A DNA stretch of 64,000 nt from Haloarcula sebkhae (GTDB taxonomy: Archaea > Halobacteriota > Halobacteria > Halobacteriales > Haloarculaceae), in assembly GCF_014647415.1 (NCBI RefSeq), contig NZ_BMPD01000002.1, positions 62,001-126,000 of the forward strand, read 5' to 3'. A program made the translations under genes and the position numbers. Under the pieces are notes generated by a model. That model was given only the letters and a program-made list of their open reading frames with translations. It did no database searches and was not told the origin of the DNA. Within the stretch, counting starts at the first letter, position 1; every line of letters starts with the position of its first letter. Shown piece after piece: positions 17,729-27,069 of this stretch.

Positions 17729-19077
17729 TCGGGTCGTTCCACGTCGGTCACGGTAAACCGCGCGCCGCCGTCCTCGCTGTCATCGACGGACAGCGACCAG
17801 CCGTGTTCTTTTGCGATCCGGTTAGCGATGTAGAGTCCGAACCCGCTGTTTTGTTTCTCCGACGCGTACCCCGCTTCGAACACCCGCTCCGGTGGCGAAA
17901 TATCGACGCCAGGGCCATCGTCCGCGACGAAAAAGCCCGACGAGGTGGCACCGACGCGAATCGCAACGTCGGGCCCGCCGTGCTCAACGGCGTTCGAGAG
18001 CAGGATCTCGAGAAACAGGCGCATCGACTCTGCGTCCGCCAGCAGTCGCCTGTCGGATGTCACTTCGAGCGATGCCGCTTCGAGCGATAGCGAACTCCAC
18101 ACGTCCCAAACGACCGTCGAGAGCCACTGTTGTTCGGGCTCGAACGCTGGGGAATCGCTCGACGCCAGCGAGACGACTTTATCGACGATACTGGAGAGCC
18201 GCTCGATGGACTGCTCCACAGCGCCAATATGCTCGTCGTCGGCTTCGATCTGCGAGAGATGGCCGGTCGACACCTGGAGTTCGTTTCGGAGTTCGTGTGC
18301 GGCCAGCAGCGCCACCTTCCGGAGGCGTTCGTTCTGTTGTCTGAGGAGCCGTTCGCGCTCCTTCTGGTCGGTGATGTCCTGTGTCATACCGATGAGGCCG
18401 ACTAGCTCGTCTGTCTCGTCGTACCAGGGGATCTTCGACGTTCGGAGGTGTTTCCCCATCGACGGCGAGAACTCGTGGACGTCGAGGATGTCGGTCCCGT
18501 CGTTGATGACCTGTAGGTCGTCACCGCGTGCTGCATCCAGATACGTCGCCCCGGCAGGAAGCCCGTCTTCGTCCCGACGGCCGAGCAGTTCCGGAGGTGC
18601 ATACGACGAATCGTTGAGCAACAAATAGTGCCTGTCATCGTCTTTCACGTACAGGTGTTCGGAGTACCGTTCGAACATCGTGGCGAGAATCGTCTCCGGC
18701 CGGGATGCCGGTCGTGCGGCCATCGTCTCACGGTTTTCGAGTGCCGCACCGACTGCGGCTGCCAGTTCCGGCGACCCGAGATTGTCGTCAGCAACCGTCC
18801 GAATATGCTCTCCGCGGTCCGCCTCACTGCCGTACATTATAACGGGGAGGTTCGGATAGAGGCCGGTGGCCGCCTCTGCGATATGCCCGCCCGCCATGCC
18901 TCCACACGTCACCGGGACGACGAGGCAGTCAACCGCGGTACGTAGCAGCGTCGTATCGACGCATTCGGGCTTGGTTGTCTCGACTGTTGCGTCGATTGCT
19001 GCCTGTTCAAGTGCTGCCTGTAACTGCTCTCCGGCAGCAGTATCGACAGCGATGAGGAGGACGGTCGGCGGGGACAT
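17725..19077 (-). CDS. PAS-domain sensor histidine kinase
   Basis: 450 aa from ATG 19077 ([12 protein letters not shown]); a GTG four codons upstream (19089) is also possible, and a TGTAAATAG box lies upstream of both. The N-terminal 120 residues look like a receiver-like domain without an obvious phosphoacceptor context ([13 protein letters not shown]). A PAS domain follows ([27 protein letters not shown] ... [21 protein letters not shown]), then the H-box [13 protein letters not shown]-box [11 protein letters not shown]1 VADDGPGVD and G2 [10 protein letters not shown]. It is a soluble haloarchaeal HTR-like kinase whose signal and partner are unknown; no response regulator is adjacent. Confidence 0.88.
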   Translation of the reverse strand: MSPPTVLLIAVDTAAGEQLQAALEQAAIDATVETTKPECVDTTLLRTAVDCLVVPVTCGGMAGGHIAEAATGLYPNLPVIMYGSEADRGEHIRTVADDNLGSPELAAAVGAALENRETMAARPASRPETILATMFERYSEHLYVKDDDRHYLLLNDSSYAPPELLGRRDEDGLPAGATYLDAARGDDLQVINDGTDILDVHEFSPSMGKHLRTSKIPWYDETDELVGLIGMTQDITDQKERERLLRQQNERLRKVALLAAHELRNELQVSTGHLSQIEADDEHIGAVEQSIERLSSIVDKVVSLASSDSPAFEPEQQWLSTVVWDVWSSLSLEAASLEVTSDRRLLADAESMRLFLEILLSNAVEHGGPDVAIRVGATSSGFFVADDGPGVDISPPERVFEAGYASEKQNSGFGLYIANRIAKEHGWSLSVDDSEDGGARFTVTDVERPD

Positions 19078-19355
19078 CAACACGCCCACGGTTTGTACTG
19101 TGATTGTAAATAGGTTTAGCAGTCATGATAAAGATAGAACAGGATACAACAGCGGGACGAGTCCCTACGACCAATACTGGCCAGCGCCGTCCGTAGTGGC
19201 CGATCGTTTTCTGTGGCGGCCCGCTAACTGGGCTGACTGGTCGCTATAGAGCACGCTCGTATCACGATGGCTGTCCCCAGATTAGGGAACTGTTCGGTGA
19301 TCATCGACAGAAAGGGCCGTCAGCAGGACAGTCAATAGCCAATCATGATCCTCAG

Positions 19356-19646
19356 ATGAAAGGATTCACAACATCCGAGTATCCGGACGGCCTATGGTCA
19401 GGTGTGTCCGAAACGTACGTGTGTGCCCGATGCCAGGAGGCCGTCGAGCGGGACTTCGAGGTTCGGTCGATCATCAGAACCTGCAGCGAGTGCGGCGAGA
19501 ACGGACGGTTCCTCCACAGGTCGCTGGTCGAGTCGCTCTCTGCAATCGCCGCTGAGAACCGGCCGGACGGCTGGGACCAGATGACACTGGACGAGCGGTT
19601 CGAAGCGGCGCTGAAAGAGGGACTCATCACGGTCACACGGACGTGA
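19356..19646 (+). CDS. Haloarchaeal zinc-finger protein of unknown function
   Basis: 96 aa. Two CxxC knuckles (VCARCQEAV and TCSECGENG), 20 residues apart, form a zinc ribbon, followed by a helical tail (LVESLSAIAAENRPDGWDQMTLDERFEAALKEGLI). The family is unrecognised. The 278 bp upstream (19078-19355) holds the kinase promoter at its left end and otherwise nothing I can identify except a 23-codon ORF (ATG near 19267) without support. Confidence 0.6.
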   Translation: MKGFTTSEYPDGLWSGVSETYVCARCQEAVERDFEVRSIIRTCSECGENGRFLHRSLVESLSAIAAENRPDGWDQMTLDERFEAALKEGLITVTRT

Positions 19647-19748
19647 GTCCGTACCGCCGCGCTGACGGCTCCGTTCCGCGCTGACGGCGACCTGATTTTG
19701 GCGGCGTGTGAATTACGGTAATGACGCCTGTAAGGCGATATCAGCGTC

Positions 19749-21476
19749 TCAGTCCCACTTCGCACCGGGGTTCGTCACTGCCCCGTTCGCCGCGGAGCCG
19801 AAGTCGCTGTGGTACTTCGCCAGCACGCCGCTGTCGTACGTCGGTTCTGGGTCGTAGTCTTCGAGGCGCTGCTCGATTTCGTCATCGGTGAGGTCGACCG
19901 ACAGTTCGTGGTCGTCGATGTCGATGGTGATGGTGTCGCCGTCCTCCAGCGCGGCGATGGGGCCGCCGACGAACGCCTCGGGGGCGACGTGGCCGATAGA
20001 GAAGCCGCGGGTCGCGCCGGAGAAGCGGCCGTCGGTGAACAGTGCCACGTCCTCGGCGTGACCCTGGCCAGCGACGGCCGAGGTCACGCCAAGCATCTCG
20101 CGCATCCCGGGGCCGCCCTGTGGCCCCTCGTTGCGGATGCAGATCACGTCGCCGGACTCGACGTGGCCTTCCTGCACGTACTCCATCGCCCCTTCTTCCT
20201 GCTCGAACACGCGGACCGGTCCCTCGTGGTGGAGGTGGTCTTCGCCGGTGATCTTGATGACCGCGCCGTCGGGCGCGAGGTTGCCCGAGAGGATGCGGAT
20301 CGCGCCGCGCTCGTGGATCGGGTCGTCGACAGTGTTGAGATAGTCCACATCGAGATCCTCGACCGTTGGCGGATCGATCTGTTCGAGTTCTTCCGCAATC
20401 GTGTTGCCCGTGACGGTGAGCGCGTCACCGTGGAGCAGGCCGGCGTCGTTCAGGGCCCGCAACACGACCGGGACACCGCCGACCTCGTGGAGGTCGTTCA
20501 TGACCCGCTCGCCGCCGGGCTGGAGGTCGGCGATTTTGGGCGTCCGGGCGCTGATCTCGTTGAACGTCTCAATGTCGAGGTCGATGCCGGCCTCCGCCGC
20601 GAGCGCGAGCAGGTGGAGGACGGCGTTGGTCGAACCGCCGACCGCGACCTGCAGGGCGATGGCGTTCTCGAAGGACTCGCGGGTGAGGAAGTCCGAGGGG
20701 CTACGACGTTCCTGCACCACTTCGACGGCGAGTTCGCCGGCCCGGCGGGCTTCCTCGTAGCGTGATTCGTGTTCAGCCGGCGGGGAGGCCGACCCAAGCG
20801 GCGCGAAGCCGAGTGCCTCGGAAATAGAGGCCATCGTGTTGGCGGTGAACATCCCGCCACAGGAGCCCGCACCGGGGCAGGCGTGCCGTTCCATCTCGTC
20901 GAGTTCGCCCTCGCTCATCTCGCCGTCGGCGACCGCGCCGACGCCCTCGAAGACGTTCTGGATAGTGACCTCACGCCCGTCGTGCTCGCCGGGCATGATG
21001 GAGCCGCCGTAGAGGAAGACGCTCGGCAGGTCCGTCCGGATGGCGGCCATCATCATCCCGGGCATGTTCTTGTCACAGCCGCCGATGGTGACGATGCCGT
21101 CCATACGCTCGCCGAAGGTGACGAGTTCGACCGAGTCGGCGATTATCTCGCGGGAAATGAGCGACGCCTTCATCCCCTCAGTCCCCATCGAGATGGCGTC
21201 TGAGATGGTGATCGTCCCGAACTCTATCGGCATCCCTTCGGTATCGTCGATGCCGTCGTAGGCGGCGTCGGCCACGTCGTCGAGGTGGACGTTACACGGC
21301 GTGATATCGGCGGCGGGGTTCGCGATGCCGATCATCGGCGAGGAGAGGTCCTCGTCGTCGTAGCCCATCGCACGGAACATCGCGCGGTGGGGAGCCTTCT
21401 CGTAGCCTTCCGTCACCTCGGAACTCCGCAAGTCCGGGTCTTTCTCCGGACGTTCTTGCCGCTCCTGCTTGCTCAT
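19749..21476 (-). CDS. ilvD: Dihydroxy-acid dehydratase
   Basis: 575 aa, near the usual family length. It converts 2,3-dihydroxy-isovalerate/-methylvalerate to the 2-oxo acids, the third common step of valine, isoleucine and leucine synthesis. Fe-S cluster cysteines are visible in [18 protein letters not shown] and [14 protein letters not shown]; the substrate region [10 protein letters not shown] and the C-terminal [21 protein letters not shown] are also conserved. A CTTAAATAACTT box (TTATTTAAG on the coding strand) about 25-30 nt before the ATG implies a leaderless transcript. It is 20 kb from the ilv-leu operon in the same window and transcribed from the opposite strand. Confidence 0.97.
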   Translation of the reverse strand: MSKQERQERPEKDPDLRSSEVTEGYEKAPHRAMFRAMGYDDEDLSSPMIGIANPAADITPCNVHLDDVADAAYDGIDDTEGMPIEFGTITISDAISMGTEGMKASLISREIIADSVELVTFGERMDGIVTIGGCDKNMPGMMMAAIRTDLPSVFLYGGSIMPGEHDGREVTIQNVFEGVGAVADGEMSEGELDEMERHACPGAGSCGGMFTANTMASISEALGFAPLGSASPPAEHESRYEEARRAGELAVEVVQERRSPSDFLTRESFENAIALQVAVGGSTNAVLHLLALAAEAGIDLDIETFNEISARTPKIADLQPGGERVMNDLHEVGGVPVVLRALNDAGLLHGDALTVTGNTIAEELEQIDPPTVEDLDVDYLNTVDDPIHERGAIRILSGNLAPDGAVIKITGEDHLHHEGPVRVFEQEEGAMEYVQEGHVESGDVICIRNEGPQGGPGMREMLGVTSAVAGQGHAEDVALFTDGRFSGATRGFSIGHVAPEAFVGGPIAALEDGDTITIDIDDHELSVDLTDDEIEQRLEDYDPEPTYDSGVLAKYHSDFGSAANGAVTNPGAKWD

Positions 21477-21597
21477 ATTTGACCGAAGCCATGGGCAACC
21501 TTAAATAACTTGTACTCGCGGTACCGTCCCACATAGAAGCGCGGCGAAACCCACCGGTGACAGCAGGTTCTTTTCTGTCGGGGACTTCGGCCGCGAT

Positions 21598-22563
21598 ATG
21601 CCGACGGTCACGACCGCCGCGCGACTCCACTTCGGGTTTCAGAACCTCTCGCTCGCCCACGAGCGCCTTTACGGGGGCGTCGGGCTTGCCCTCGACGAGC
21701 CGCGGCTGACCGTCGAGGCGACACGGGCCGACACGGTGCAGTGCGACGACCCGGCAACCGAACCGTACGTTCAGCGAGTCGTCGACGCGCTTGACGTGCC
21801 CGGCGCTTCCGTCTCCGTCGAAGAGCGGTTCCCCCGACACGTCGGCCTCGGGAGCGGCACACAGCTCTCGCTGGCGACGCTCATCGCCGTCGTCCGGGCC
21901 CACGACCGGACCGCTGACGCACGCACGTACGCGCCGCAACTGGGACGGGGCGGCCGGAGCGGTATCGGCGTGGCCGCGTTCGAGTCGGGCGGGTTCATCG
22001 TCGACGGCGGCCACCCGACCGAGCGGTTCACAGCCGAGCCACCGGCCGAGGGCGACTGGGACGTGCCGCCGGTGCTGGCCCATCACGACGTACCCGCACA
22101 CTGGCGCTTTGTCATCGTCGTTCCGGACACCGACCCCGGCCAGAGCGGGACCGCGGAAGACCAGAGTATGCGGCAGGCCGTCGAGCGCGCCGACCCCGGC
22201 ATCGCCGACGAGATTTCGACGTTACTGACTCGCCGGGTTCTTCCTGCGATTGCGACCAGAGACCACGACGACTTCGGACAGGCCGCGGCGCGGCTGGGCC
22301 GACTCAACGGTGCGTGGTACGCCGACGAACAGGGCGGCGTCTATCGCCCGCCCGCCGGCGCACTCGTCGACTCGCTGGCGAACGCCCCCGTTATTTCAGG
22401 GGCCGGCCAGAGTTCTTGGGGGCCAACCGTCTGGGGACTGACGACAGCGGACTACGAATCGGAGGCTCGCGAAGCGGGCGTGCTGGCACTCGATGCGGCC
22501 GATGTTGACGGAACGGTCCGCGTCGTCGCGCCCCGGAATACCGGTGCGTCGCTGACTGAATAG
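21598..22563 (+). CDS. Beta-RFAP synthase-like GHMP-superfamily protein
   Basis: 321 aa. The start TVTTAARLHFGFQNLSLAHERLYGGVGLALDEP and the phosphate loop VEERFPRHVGLGSGTQLSLA (the GHMP motif GLGSG), followed by GRGGRSGIGVAAFESGGFIVDGGH, identify the beta-ribofuranosylaminobenzene 5'-phosphate synthase family. In methanogens this enzyme joins p-aminobenzoate (or a 4-hydroxybenzoate) to PRPP in methanopterin synthesis. Haloarchaea are not methanogens, so the natural product here is uncertain; a modified folate or pterin is one idea. It is divergent from ilvD (121 bp between starts). Confidence 0.82.
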   Translation: MPTVTTAARLHFGFQNLSLAHERLYGGVGLALDEPRLTVEATRADTVQCDDPATEPYVQRVVDALDVPGASVSVEERFPRHVGLGSGTQLSLATLIAVVRAHDRTADARTYAPQLGRGGRSGIGVAAFESGGFIVDGGHPTERFTAEPPAEGDWDVPPVLAHHDVPAHWRFVIVVPDTDPGQSGTAEDQSMRQAVERADPGIADEISTLLTRRVLPAIATRDHDDFGQAAARLGRLNGAWYADEQGGVYRPPAGALVDSLANAPVISGAGQSSWGPTVWGLTTADYESEAREAGVLALDAADVDGTVRVVAPRNTGASLTE

Positions 22564-22661
22564 GAGCCAAGCGGCGGGCCGTTCAGTACCAGTCGCCGGA
22601 ACTAACGACGACTCTTGCAGCCGCCAGTGCGGTTATCCGTCTCGCCAGCAAACCTCCGTCG

Positions 22662-23765
22662 ATGACTGCACTGTTCTCACCGTTAGAACTCCGCGAGACG
22701 ACAGTCCCGAATCGCGTCATGGTTTCACCGATGTGCCAGTACTCCTGTGACGCCCGCGACGGCCTCGCCACCGACTGGCACCGCACCCACCTCGGCTCCC
22801 GTGCCGTCGGCGGTGCGGGGCTGGTCATGACCGAAGCGACCGCCGTCGAAGCTCGCGGCCGTATCTCGCCGGAGGACCTGGGTATCTGGAGCGACGAGCA
22901 CGCGGCGGCACTGGAACCGATTACGGAGTTCATCAGCGAACAGGGCAGCGTCCCGGGCATTCAGCTGGCCCACGCTGGCCGGAAAGCCTCCATTGAACGA
23001 CCGTGGGATGGGCACGACCCGCTCCAGCCCGACGACGGGGGCTGGGAAGTCGTCGGCCCGAGTGACGACCCGTGGCCGTACGAAGACGGCGAGGCCCCAC
23101 CGACGACAGCGCTCGATCAGGACGGTATCGAGGCTGTCATCGATTCGTTCCGTGCCGCCGCCGAGCGCGCACTCGACGCCGGCTTCGAAGTCGCAGAGGT
23201 CCACACCGCTCATGGCTACCTCCTACATCAGTTCCTCTCACCGGTGACGAACCACCGCGAGGACGACTACGGCGGCGACTTCGAGGGCCGTACGCGGCTA
23301 ACACGGGAGGTCACCGCTGCCGTCCGCGATGTCTGGCCCGACGACAAGCCGGTGTTCGTCCGTATCTCGGCGACTGACTGGCTCCCCGACCGCGACGCAT
23401 GGACTGTCGAGGACTCCGTGCGCCTGTCGGACCGACTCGCCGATATCGGTGCGGACTTCATCGACGTGAGCGGCGGCGGCATCCACCCCAAATCCCGCCC
23501 CGATTACGCCGGCCCGAACTACCAGCTGCAGTACGCAGAGCGGATTCGAGAGGAAACCGAGTCGGATATCGCCGTCGGCGCTGTCGGCGGCATCACGACA
23601 CCCGAACAGGCCGAGGCCGTCATCGCCAACGACCGGGCCGATATGGCTATCGTCGGCCGCGAACACCTCCGTGACCCGTACTTCACGATGACTGCTGCGA
23701 ACGAACTCGACGCCACCGACGAAATCGAGGGGCCGCCACAGTACCGCCGGGCCTGGGGCTTCTGA
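22662..23765 (+). CDS. NADH:flavin oxidoreductase, Old Yellow Enzyme (YqjM class)
   Basis: 367 aa TIM-barrel flavoenzyme. It shows the YqjM-type thermophilic-like class: PNRVMVSPMCQYS with the redox-tuning Cys25, GIQLAHAGRKAS, VHTAHGYLLHQFLSPVTNHREDDYGG (substrate/FMN site), DVSGGGIHP, and GAVGGITTPEQAEAVIANDRADMAIVGREHLRDP at the FMN phosphate site. It reduces activated alkenes with NAD(P)H; the in vivo substrate is unknown. It ends 5 bp from the stop of the convergent DUF368 gene. Confidence 0.92.
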   Translation: MTALFSPLELRETTVPNRVMVSPMCQYSCDARDGLATDWHRTHLGSRAVGGAGLVMTEATAVEARGRISPEDLGIWSDEHAAALEPITEFISEQGSVPGIQLAHAGRKASIERPWDGHDPLQPDDGGWEVVGPSDDPWPYEDGEAPPTTALDQDGIEAVIDSFRAAAERALDAGFEVAEVHTAHGYLLHQFLSPVTNHREDDYGGDFEGRTRLTREVTAAVRDVWPDDKPVFVRISATDWLPDRDAWTVEDSVRLSDRLADIGADFIDVSGGGIHPKSRPDYAGPNYQLQYAERIREETESDIAVGAVGGITTPEQAEAVIANDRADMAIVGREHLRDPYFTMTAANELDATDEIEGPPQYRRAWGF

Positions 23766-23770
23766 CTGCC

Positions 23771-24781
23771 CTACACCTTATCGAGGTCGAGGTCGACGGC
23801 GTACCAGTCGAGCACGAGCAAGAACACCGCGCCGACGGCACCAGCGGCGACGAACGCGATGAGCACGTCCGTCGAAAACCCCACTTTCTCTTGAACTTCC
23901 ACGACGGGGGCGCGCAACGCGCCGACAACGAGCGCGACGAGAAACGCGAGCGTCGCCCGGCGGTTGTAATCGAGTGATCGACGGACGACGCGCGCGATGG
24001 TGAACAAGCCGACAAGCCCGCCGACAATGAACGTCACGACCGGCACGGCGGTCGTGGTCACGTCTTCGGTTGGGCCGCCAGTAACGAGCGCGATGAGCGC
24101 ATCGACGAACTCGCTGAGGGCCGTCGACATCCGGGTGTACTGGCCGAGAATGATGAGCAACAGCGACCCCGAGATGCCGGGCAGGATCATCGCGCTGACG
24201 CCGACCATGCCGGCGAAAAAGACCAGTGCGAGACCGCCACCGTCTGCGGCGGATGTCGACACACCGGACACGAAGAACGCGATCAGAAAGCCGACGACAC
24301 CGGCCCCGATCTGGAACGAGGAGTCGACTGTGAGACTTCGCAGTAGCACTATCGCTGAGGCGGCGATGAGTCCGAAGAAGAACCCAAAGAGGAGTGCCGG
24401 CGTTTCCTGGCTGGCGATGTGGACGATGCGCGTTACGATGACGACGGCGGTTGCGACGCCGGCGACCAGCGCGAGGAGGAACCAGATATCTATTTCGAGG
24501 AGTTCGGAAAACGCGCCACGGACATCGACACCGCCGTCAACGGGAGCGAGCGCGCGAAAGAACCGAACTATCCGGCCCGGGGTGACGGCGGTAATCGCGG
24601 CGATAAGTCGCTCGTAGACGCCAGCGATAAGCGCGATCGTGCCCCCGGAAACACCGGGGACGCCGTCCGCACTGCCCATACAGAGGCCGATGAGAAACGT
24701 TCGAATCCACGCACGAAGCGGTGGCACCGAGCCCCGAATCGTCGGCAGGTCGCTCGGGTCTCGGTCAGGATGGGTGGTCAT
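23771..24781 (-). CDS. DUF368 polyprenyl-phosphate transporter-like protein
   Basis: 336 aa from ATG 24781 (a GTG sits one codon upstream). The signature is the first repeat LIGLCMGSADGVPGVSGGTIALIAGVYERLI and its counterpart FAGMVGVSAMILPGISGSLLLIILGQY, both with the PGxSG motif of the DUF368 family. There are about ten hydrophobic segments. Bacterial DUF368 proteins were recently assigned to recycling of undecaprenyl phosphate across the membrane. In archaea a dolichyl-phosphate carrier role, serving N-glycosylation of the S-layer, is a reasonable inference. Confidence 0.85.
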   Translation of the reverse strand: MTTHPDRDPSDLPTIRGSVPPLRAWIRTFLIGLCMGSADGVPGVSGGTIALIAGVYERLIAAITAVTPGRIVRFFRALAPVDGGVDVRGAFSELLEIDIWFLLALVAGVATAVVIVTRIVHIASQETPALLFGFFFGLIAASAIVLLRSLTVDSSFQIGAGVVGFLIAFFVSGVSTSAADGGGLALVFFAGMVGVSAMILPGISGSLLLIILGQYTRMSTALSEFVDALIALVTGGPTEDVTTTAVPVVTFIVGGLVGLFTIARVVRRSLDYNRRATLAFLVALVVGALRAPVVEVQEKVGFSTDVLIAFVAAGAVGAVFLLVLDWYAVDLDLDKV

Positions 24782-24887
24782 CACTGAACGATTCCAGTAT
24801 CACGCTGAAATCCCTTGTGGAGTCCCGTCCTGTCATGGAAGCATCACAACGGCGGAGTCGGGGCTGGACAGGCAGCCCGCGACAGTG

Positions 24888-25139
24888 TTAGCTCCGATGG
24901 GATAGCGTGAGCACGCCGTTCCTGAGTGTCTTGGCTGCGTCAGCAGCCGGCAGGTCGATGTCGAACTCCGTCTGGAGGTGCGGGGCGTCGACGGCAACGA
25001 TCGCTTCCGTTCCGATTACGTCGACTGTCACGTGGTCGTCGCTCACCTGTAGCGACTCGAGGTCGACGGCGACCGTCCAGCCGTCGTCGTGGTCGGTGTG
25101 CGAGACGTGTAGCGGCGACCGCTCAGTTTGTGCGTCCAT
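24888..25139 (-). CDS. Small Hsp20-like (DUF7127-type) protein
   Basis: 83 aa. The beta-rich run DGWTVAVDLESLQVSDDHVTVDVIGTEAIVAVDA, followed by FDIDLPAADAAKTLRNGVLTLSHRS, has the alpha-crystallin ending pattern (x-L-P, then NGVLTL). It is therefore a minimal Hsp20-type domain, shorter than canonical small heat-shock proteins and without the C-terminal IxI anchor. A chaperone role is inferred only. It is preceded by a TTACATACATAAAG-like AT stretch (25156-25172). Confidence 0.65.
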   Translation of the reverse strand: MDAQTERSPLHVSHTDHDDGWTVAVDLESLQVSDDHVTVDVIGTEAIVAVDAPHLQTEFDIDLPAADAAKTLRNGVLTLSHRS

Positions 25140-25229
25140 TCGTCACCCATGCGTATGTGTTACATACATAAAGCTCCACGTTCGGCGCGTGCCAAAGATA
25201 GCGGTGTGAGGCAATCAGGCACTCTGTGC

Positions 25230-26540
25230 TTATAACGCCGGGCCGAGATAGCCCCACGCCTGCAGTCTGTCCCCGTCGCCGTCGATCCACCGTTCGCCGA
25301 TGTCGTCACGGTAGTAGCGGTTCGGGATGAGGATGTCATCAATGCGCTCGTACGCCTGCTCCCGCGCCCCCTGCATCGTCTCGCCCTTCCCCGTGACGAC
25401 CAGCGGCATCCCGCTTTCGCCGGCGACCCGCCACTGCCCGTCGACCCGCTTTGCGTCCTCGATGTGGATGCCATCGCGGCTATCGGATTCGAAGACAACC
25501 GCGGCGTTGCGGGAGTTCTCGTCGTAAGTCTCCTCGTCGTCGAACGGGAACGGCGGGAGGACGACCCGAACCGCGACCTGATACCCACGATGGACCGCCA
25601 GTTCGGGGTCGCGCCCATTTGCCAGGTCGAGGAAGAACTGGCCCGTCTCTGACTCGAACGACTCCTCTTGTAGCGTGATTGTGGGGTACCCGAACCGCGG
25701 CGTAAATTCCAGCGGATAGATGCCATCCTCGTTGACGATGCAGTTGATGTCGATGCTGCCGACGTAGCCCTCGTCGGCGAGCCAGCCTTCCACCTTGCCG
25801 AGCGTCTCCGCGAACAGCTCGTTCCGGCCGGCCCAGAACATCGAAGTCCCCATCTCGCCGGTCGAGGGACCGATGTTGCCCGGGAACAGCTTCTTGTGCT
25901 CGAAGTTGAAGTTGATCGGTTCGACGAACGACTCGCCGTTGAAGAAGCCACAAACGGCGATTTCGACGCCCTCGACCTTTCGCTGCAGCTGGAAGCCTTT
26001 CATCCGGTGGCCCCACGCCTTCTTGTATGCCTTCAGCACGTCGACGATGTCGCTGCCGTCGTCCTCGTTGCCGACGTAGAGCAGTCGTTTGACGTTCTGG
26101 ACTTCCCCCAGCGGTTTGATTACGTACGGAGCGGGATTTTCTTTGACGTGCTGGATGCCGGCGTCGAAGTCCTCGAAGACGTGATGCTCGATAGTGTTGA
26201 CGCCGTGGTCTTCGAGGACCTCCATCGCGTAGCCGCGGTCCTCTTCGAGTGTGTCCGTGTTGGGTGTCCCGCCAACGACGGCGTGGCCTTCGGCCCGGAG
26301 TTCCTGTGCAATCTCGCCGGTGCCGATGTCGCTGCCGACCCAGATGTCGTCGAAGATGACGACATCGGCCCAGTCGAGGTCACTCCGCCAGTCGTCGGTT
26401 TTGGGGACGAACCCGTCGGCGATCTCCTGATCGCTGTCGGCCTCGATGTAATAGCGAACGTCGTGTCCCTCCTCGGTGACCTGCCACGCAATGTCGCCGA
26501 TGAGCGCTGCGTCCAGCGAACAGAAGAGGAAGTTTGCCAT
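25230..26540 (-). CDS. PurD-like ATP-grasp ligase (divergent GAR synthetase paralogue)
   Basis: 436 aa from ATG 26540 (MANFLFCSLDAALIGD). It has an N-terminal Rossmann-like domain, an ATP-grasp core (YVIKPLGEVQNVKRLLYVGNEDD ... MKGFQLQRKVEGVEIAVCGFFNG ... GSIDINCIVNEDGIYPLEFTPRFGYPTI), and a C-terminal PurD-like domain (QVAVRVVLPPFPFDDEE ... GMPLVVTGKGETMQGAREQAYERID). True PurD begins with a GxGGREHA motif and has LEFNARFGDPE; here the former is missing and the latter reads LEFTPRFGYPT. It is often labelled phosphoribosylamine-glycine ligase, but a different ligase activity is likely. Confidence 0.7.
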   Translation of the reverse strand: MANFLFCSLDAALIGDIAWQVTEEGHDVRYYIEADSDQEIADGFVPKTDDWRSDLDWADVVIFDDIWVGSDIGTGEIAQELRAEGHAVVGGTPNTDTLEEDRGYAMEVLEDHGVNTIEHHVFEDFDAGIQHVKENPAPYVIKPLGEVQNVKRLLYVGNEDDGSDIVDVLKAYKKAWGHRMKGFQLQRKVEGVEIAVCGFFNGESFVEPINFNFEHKKLFPGNIGPSTGEMGTSMFWAGRNELFAETLGKVEGWLADEGYVGSIDINCIVNEDGIYPLEFTPRFGYPTITLQEESFESETGQFFLDLANGRDPELAVHRGYQVAVRVVLPPFPFDDEETYDENSRNAAVVFESDSRDGIHIEDAKRVDGQWRVAGESGMPLVVTGKGETMQGAREQAYERIDDILIPNRYYRDDIGERWIDGDGDRLQAWGYLGPAL

Positions 26541-26720
26541 GGCACGTCTGCGAGTGGGCACGGGGTAAAAGTTGTCTGTCCTGGCGGCCGCAAGTCATTG
26601 CTATCGCGATGGCAGCGAACCGGCCAGTCATGCCCGGCTGCTCGATACCCACTGATATATTTAAATAAACCCACTTCCGTAAGCCGAACCGTTTTAGTCC
26701 CCATCTGTAAATCCCCACAT

Positions 26721-26993
26721 ATGACACGCGACGAACTCGCGTCCGCGAGTGAACTGCTCGAATCGGCAGCCGAAGACACCGACAGCGGTGAGGCGAGCGA
26801 ACGCCTCGCCGAACTCGCCGACCAACTCGATACCCTTGCGACCGCCGAACGCGGCCCGGACCACGGCCGGCTCGCCCGCATCCAGTCGGCGCTCAATGAC
26901 CTGAGTAGCGGTGACGCAGAAGACGTGGCTGGCGCCATCGCGGACGCCGACGACGCGATCAACGAGTACCGGTCCGACCTCGAAGGGGTCTGA
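26721..26993 (+). CDS. Small helical haloarchaeal protein (DUF7553-like)
   Basis: 90 aa from ATG 26721 (MTRDELASASELLESAAED). It is almost entirely helical and very acidic, with heptad-like Leu/Ala spacing (SERLAELADQLDTLATAERGPDHGRLARIQSALNDL), so a helical bundle or dimer is likely. I recall it as haloarchaeal DUF7553, function unknown. It is divergent from the PurD-like gene, and the 180-bp space has AT-rich promoter sequence at about 26656-26672 (ATATATTTAAATAAACC). Confidence 0.65.
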   Translation: MTRDELASASELLESAAEDTDSGEASERLAELADQLDTLATAERGPDHGRLARIQSALNDLSSGDAEDVAGAIADADDAINEYRSDLEGV

Positions 26994-27069
26994 GGCGGCG
27001 CTCCTGCGCCAGCATAGCTTTCTGGTGACTTCTCGATACGTACAGACGGGCCTCGAACACGACAGGTCC

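Noticed and set aside
19809-20765. 318-codon frame opposite ilvD
   Set aside because: It lies wholly within ilvD, has a repetitive Val/Asp/Arg composition and no recognisable domain.
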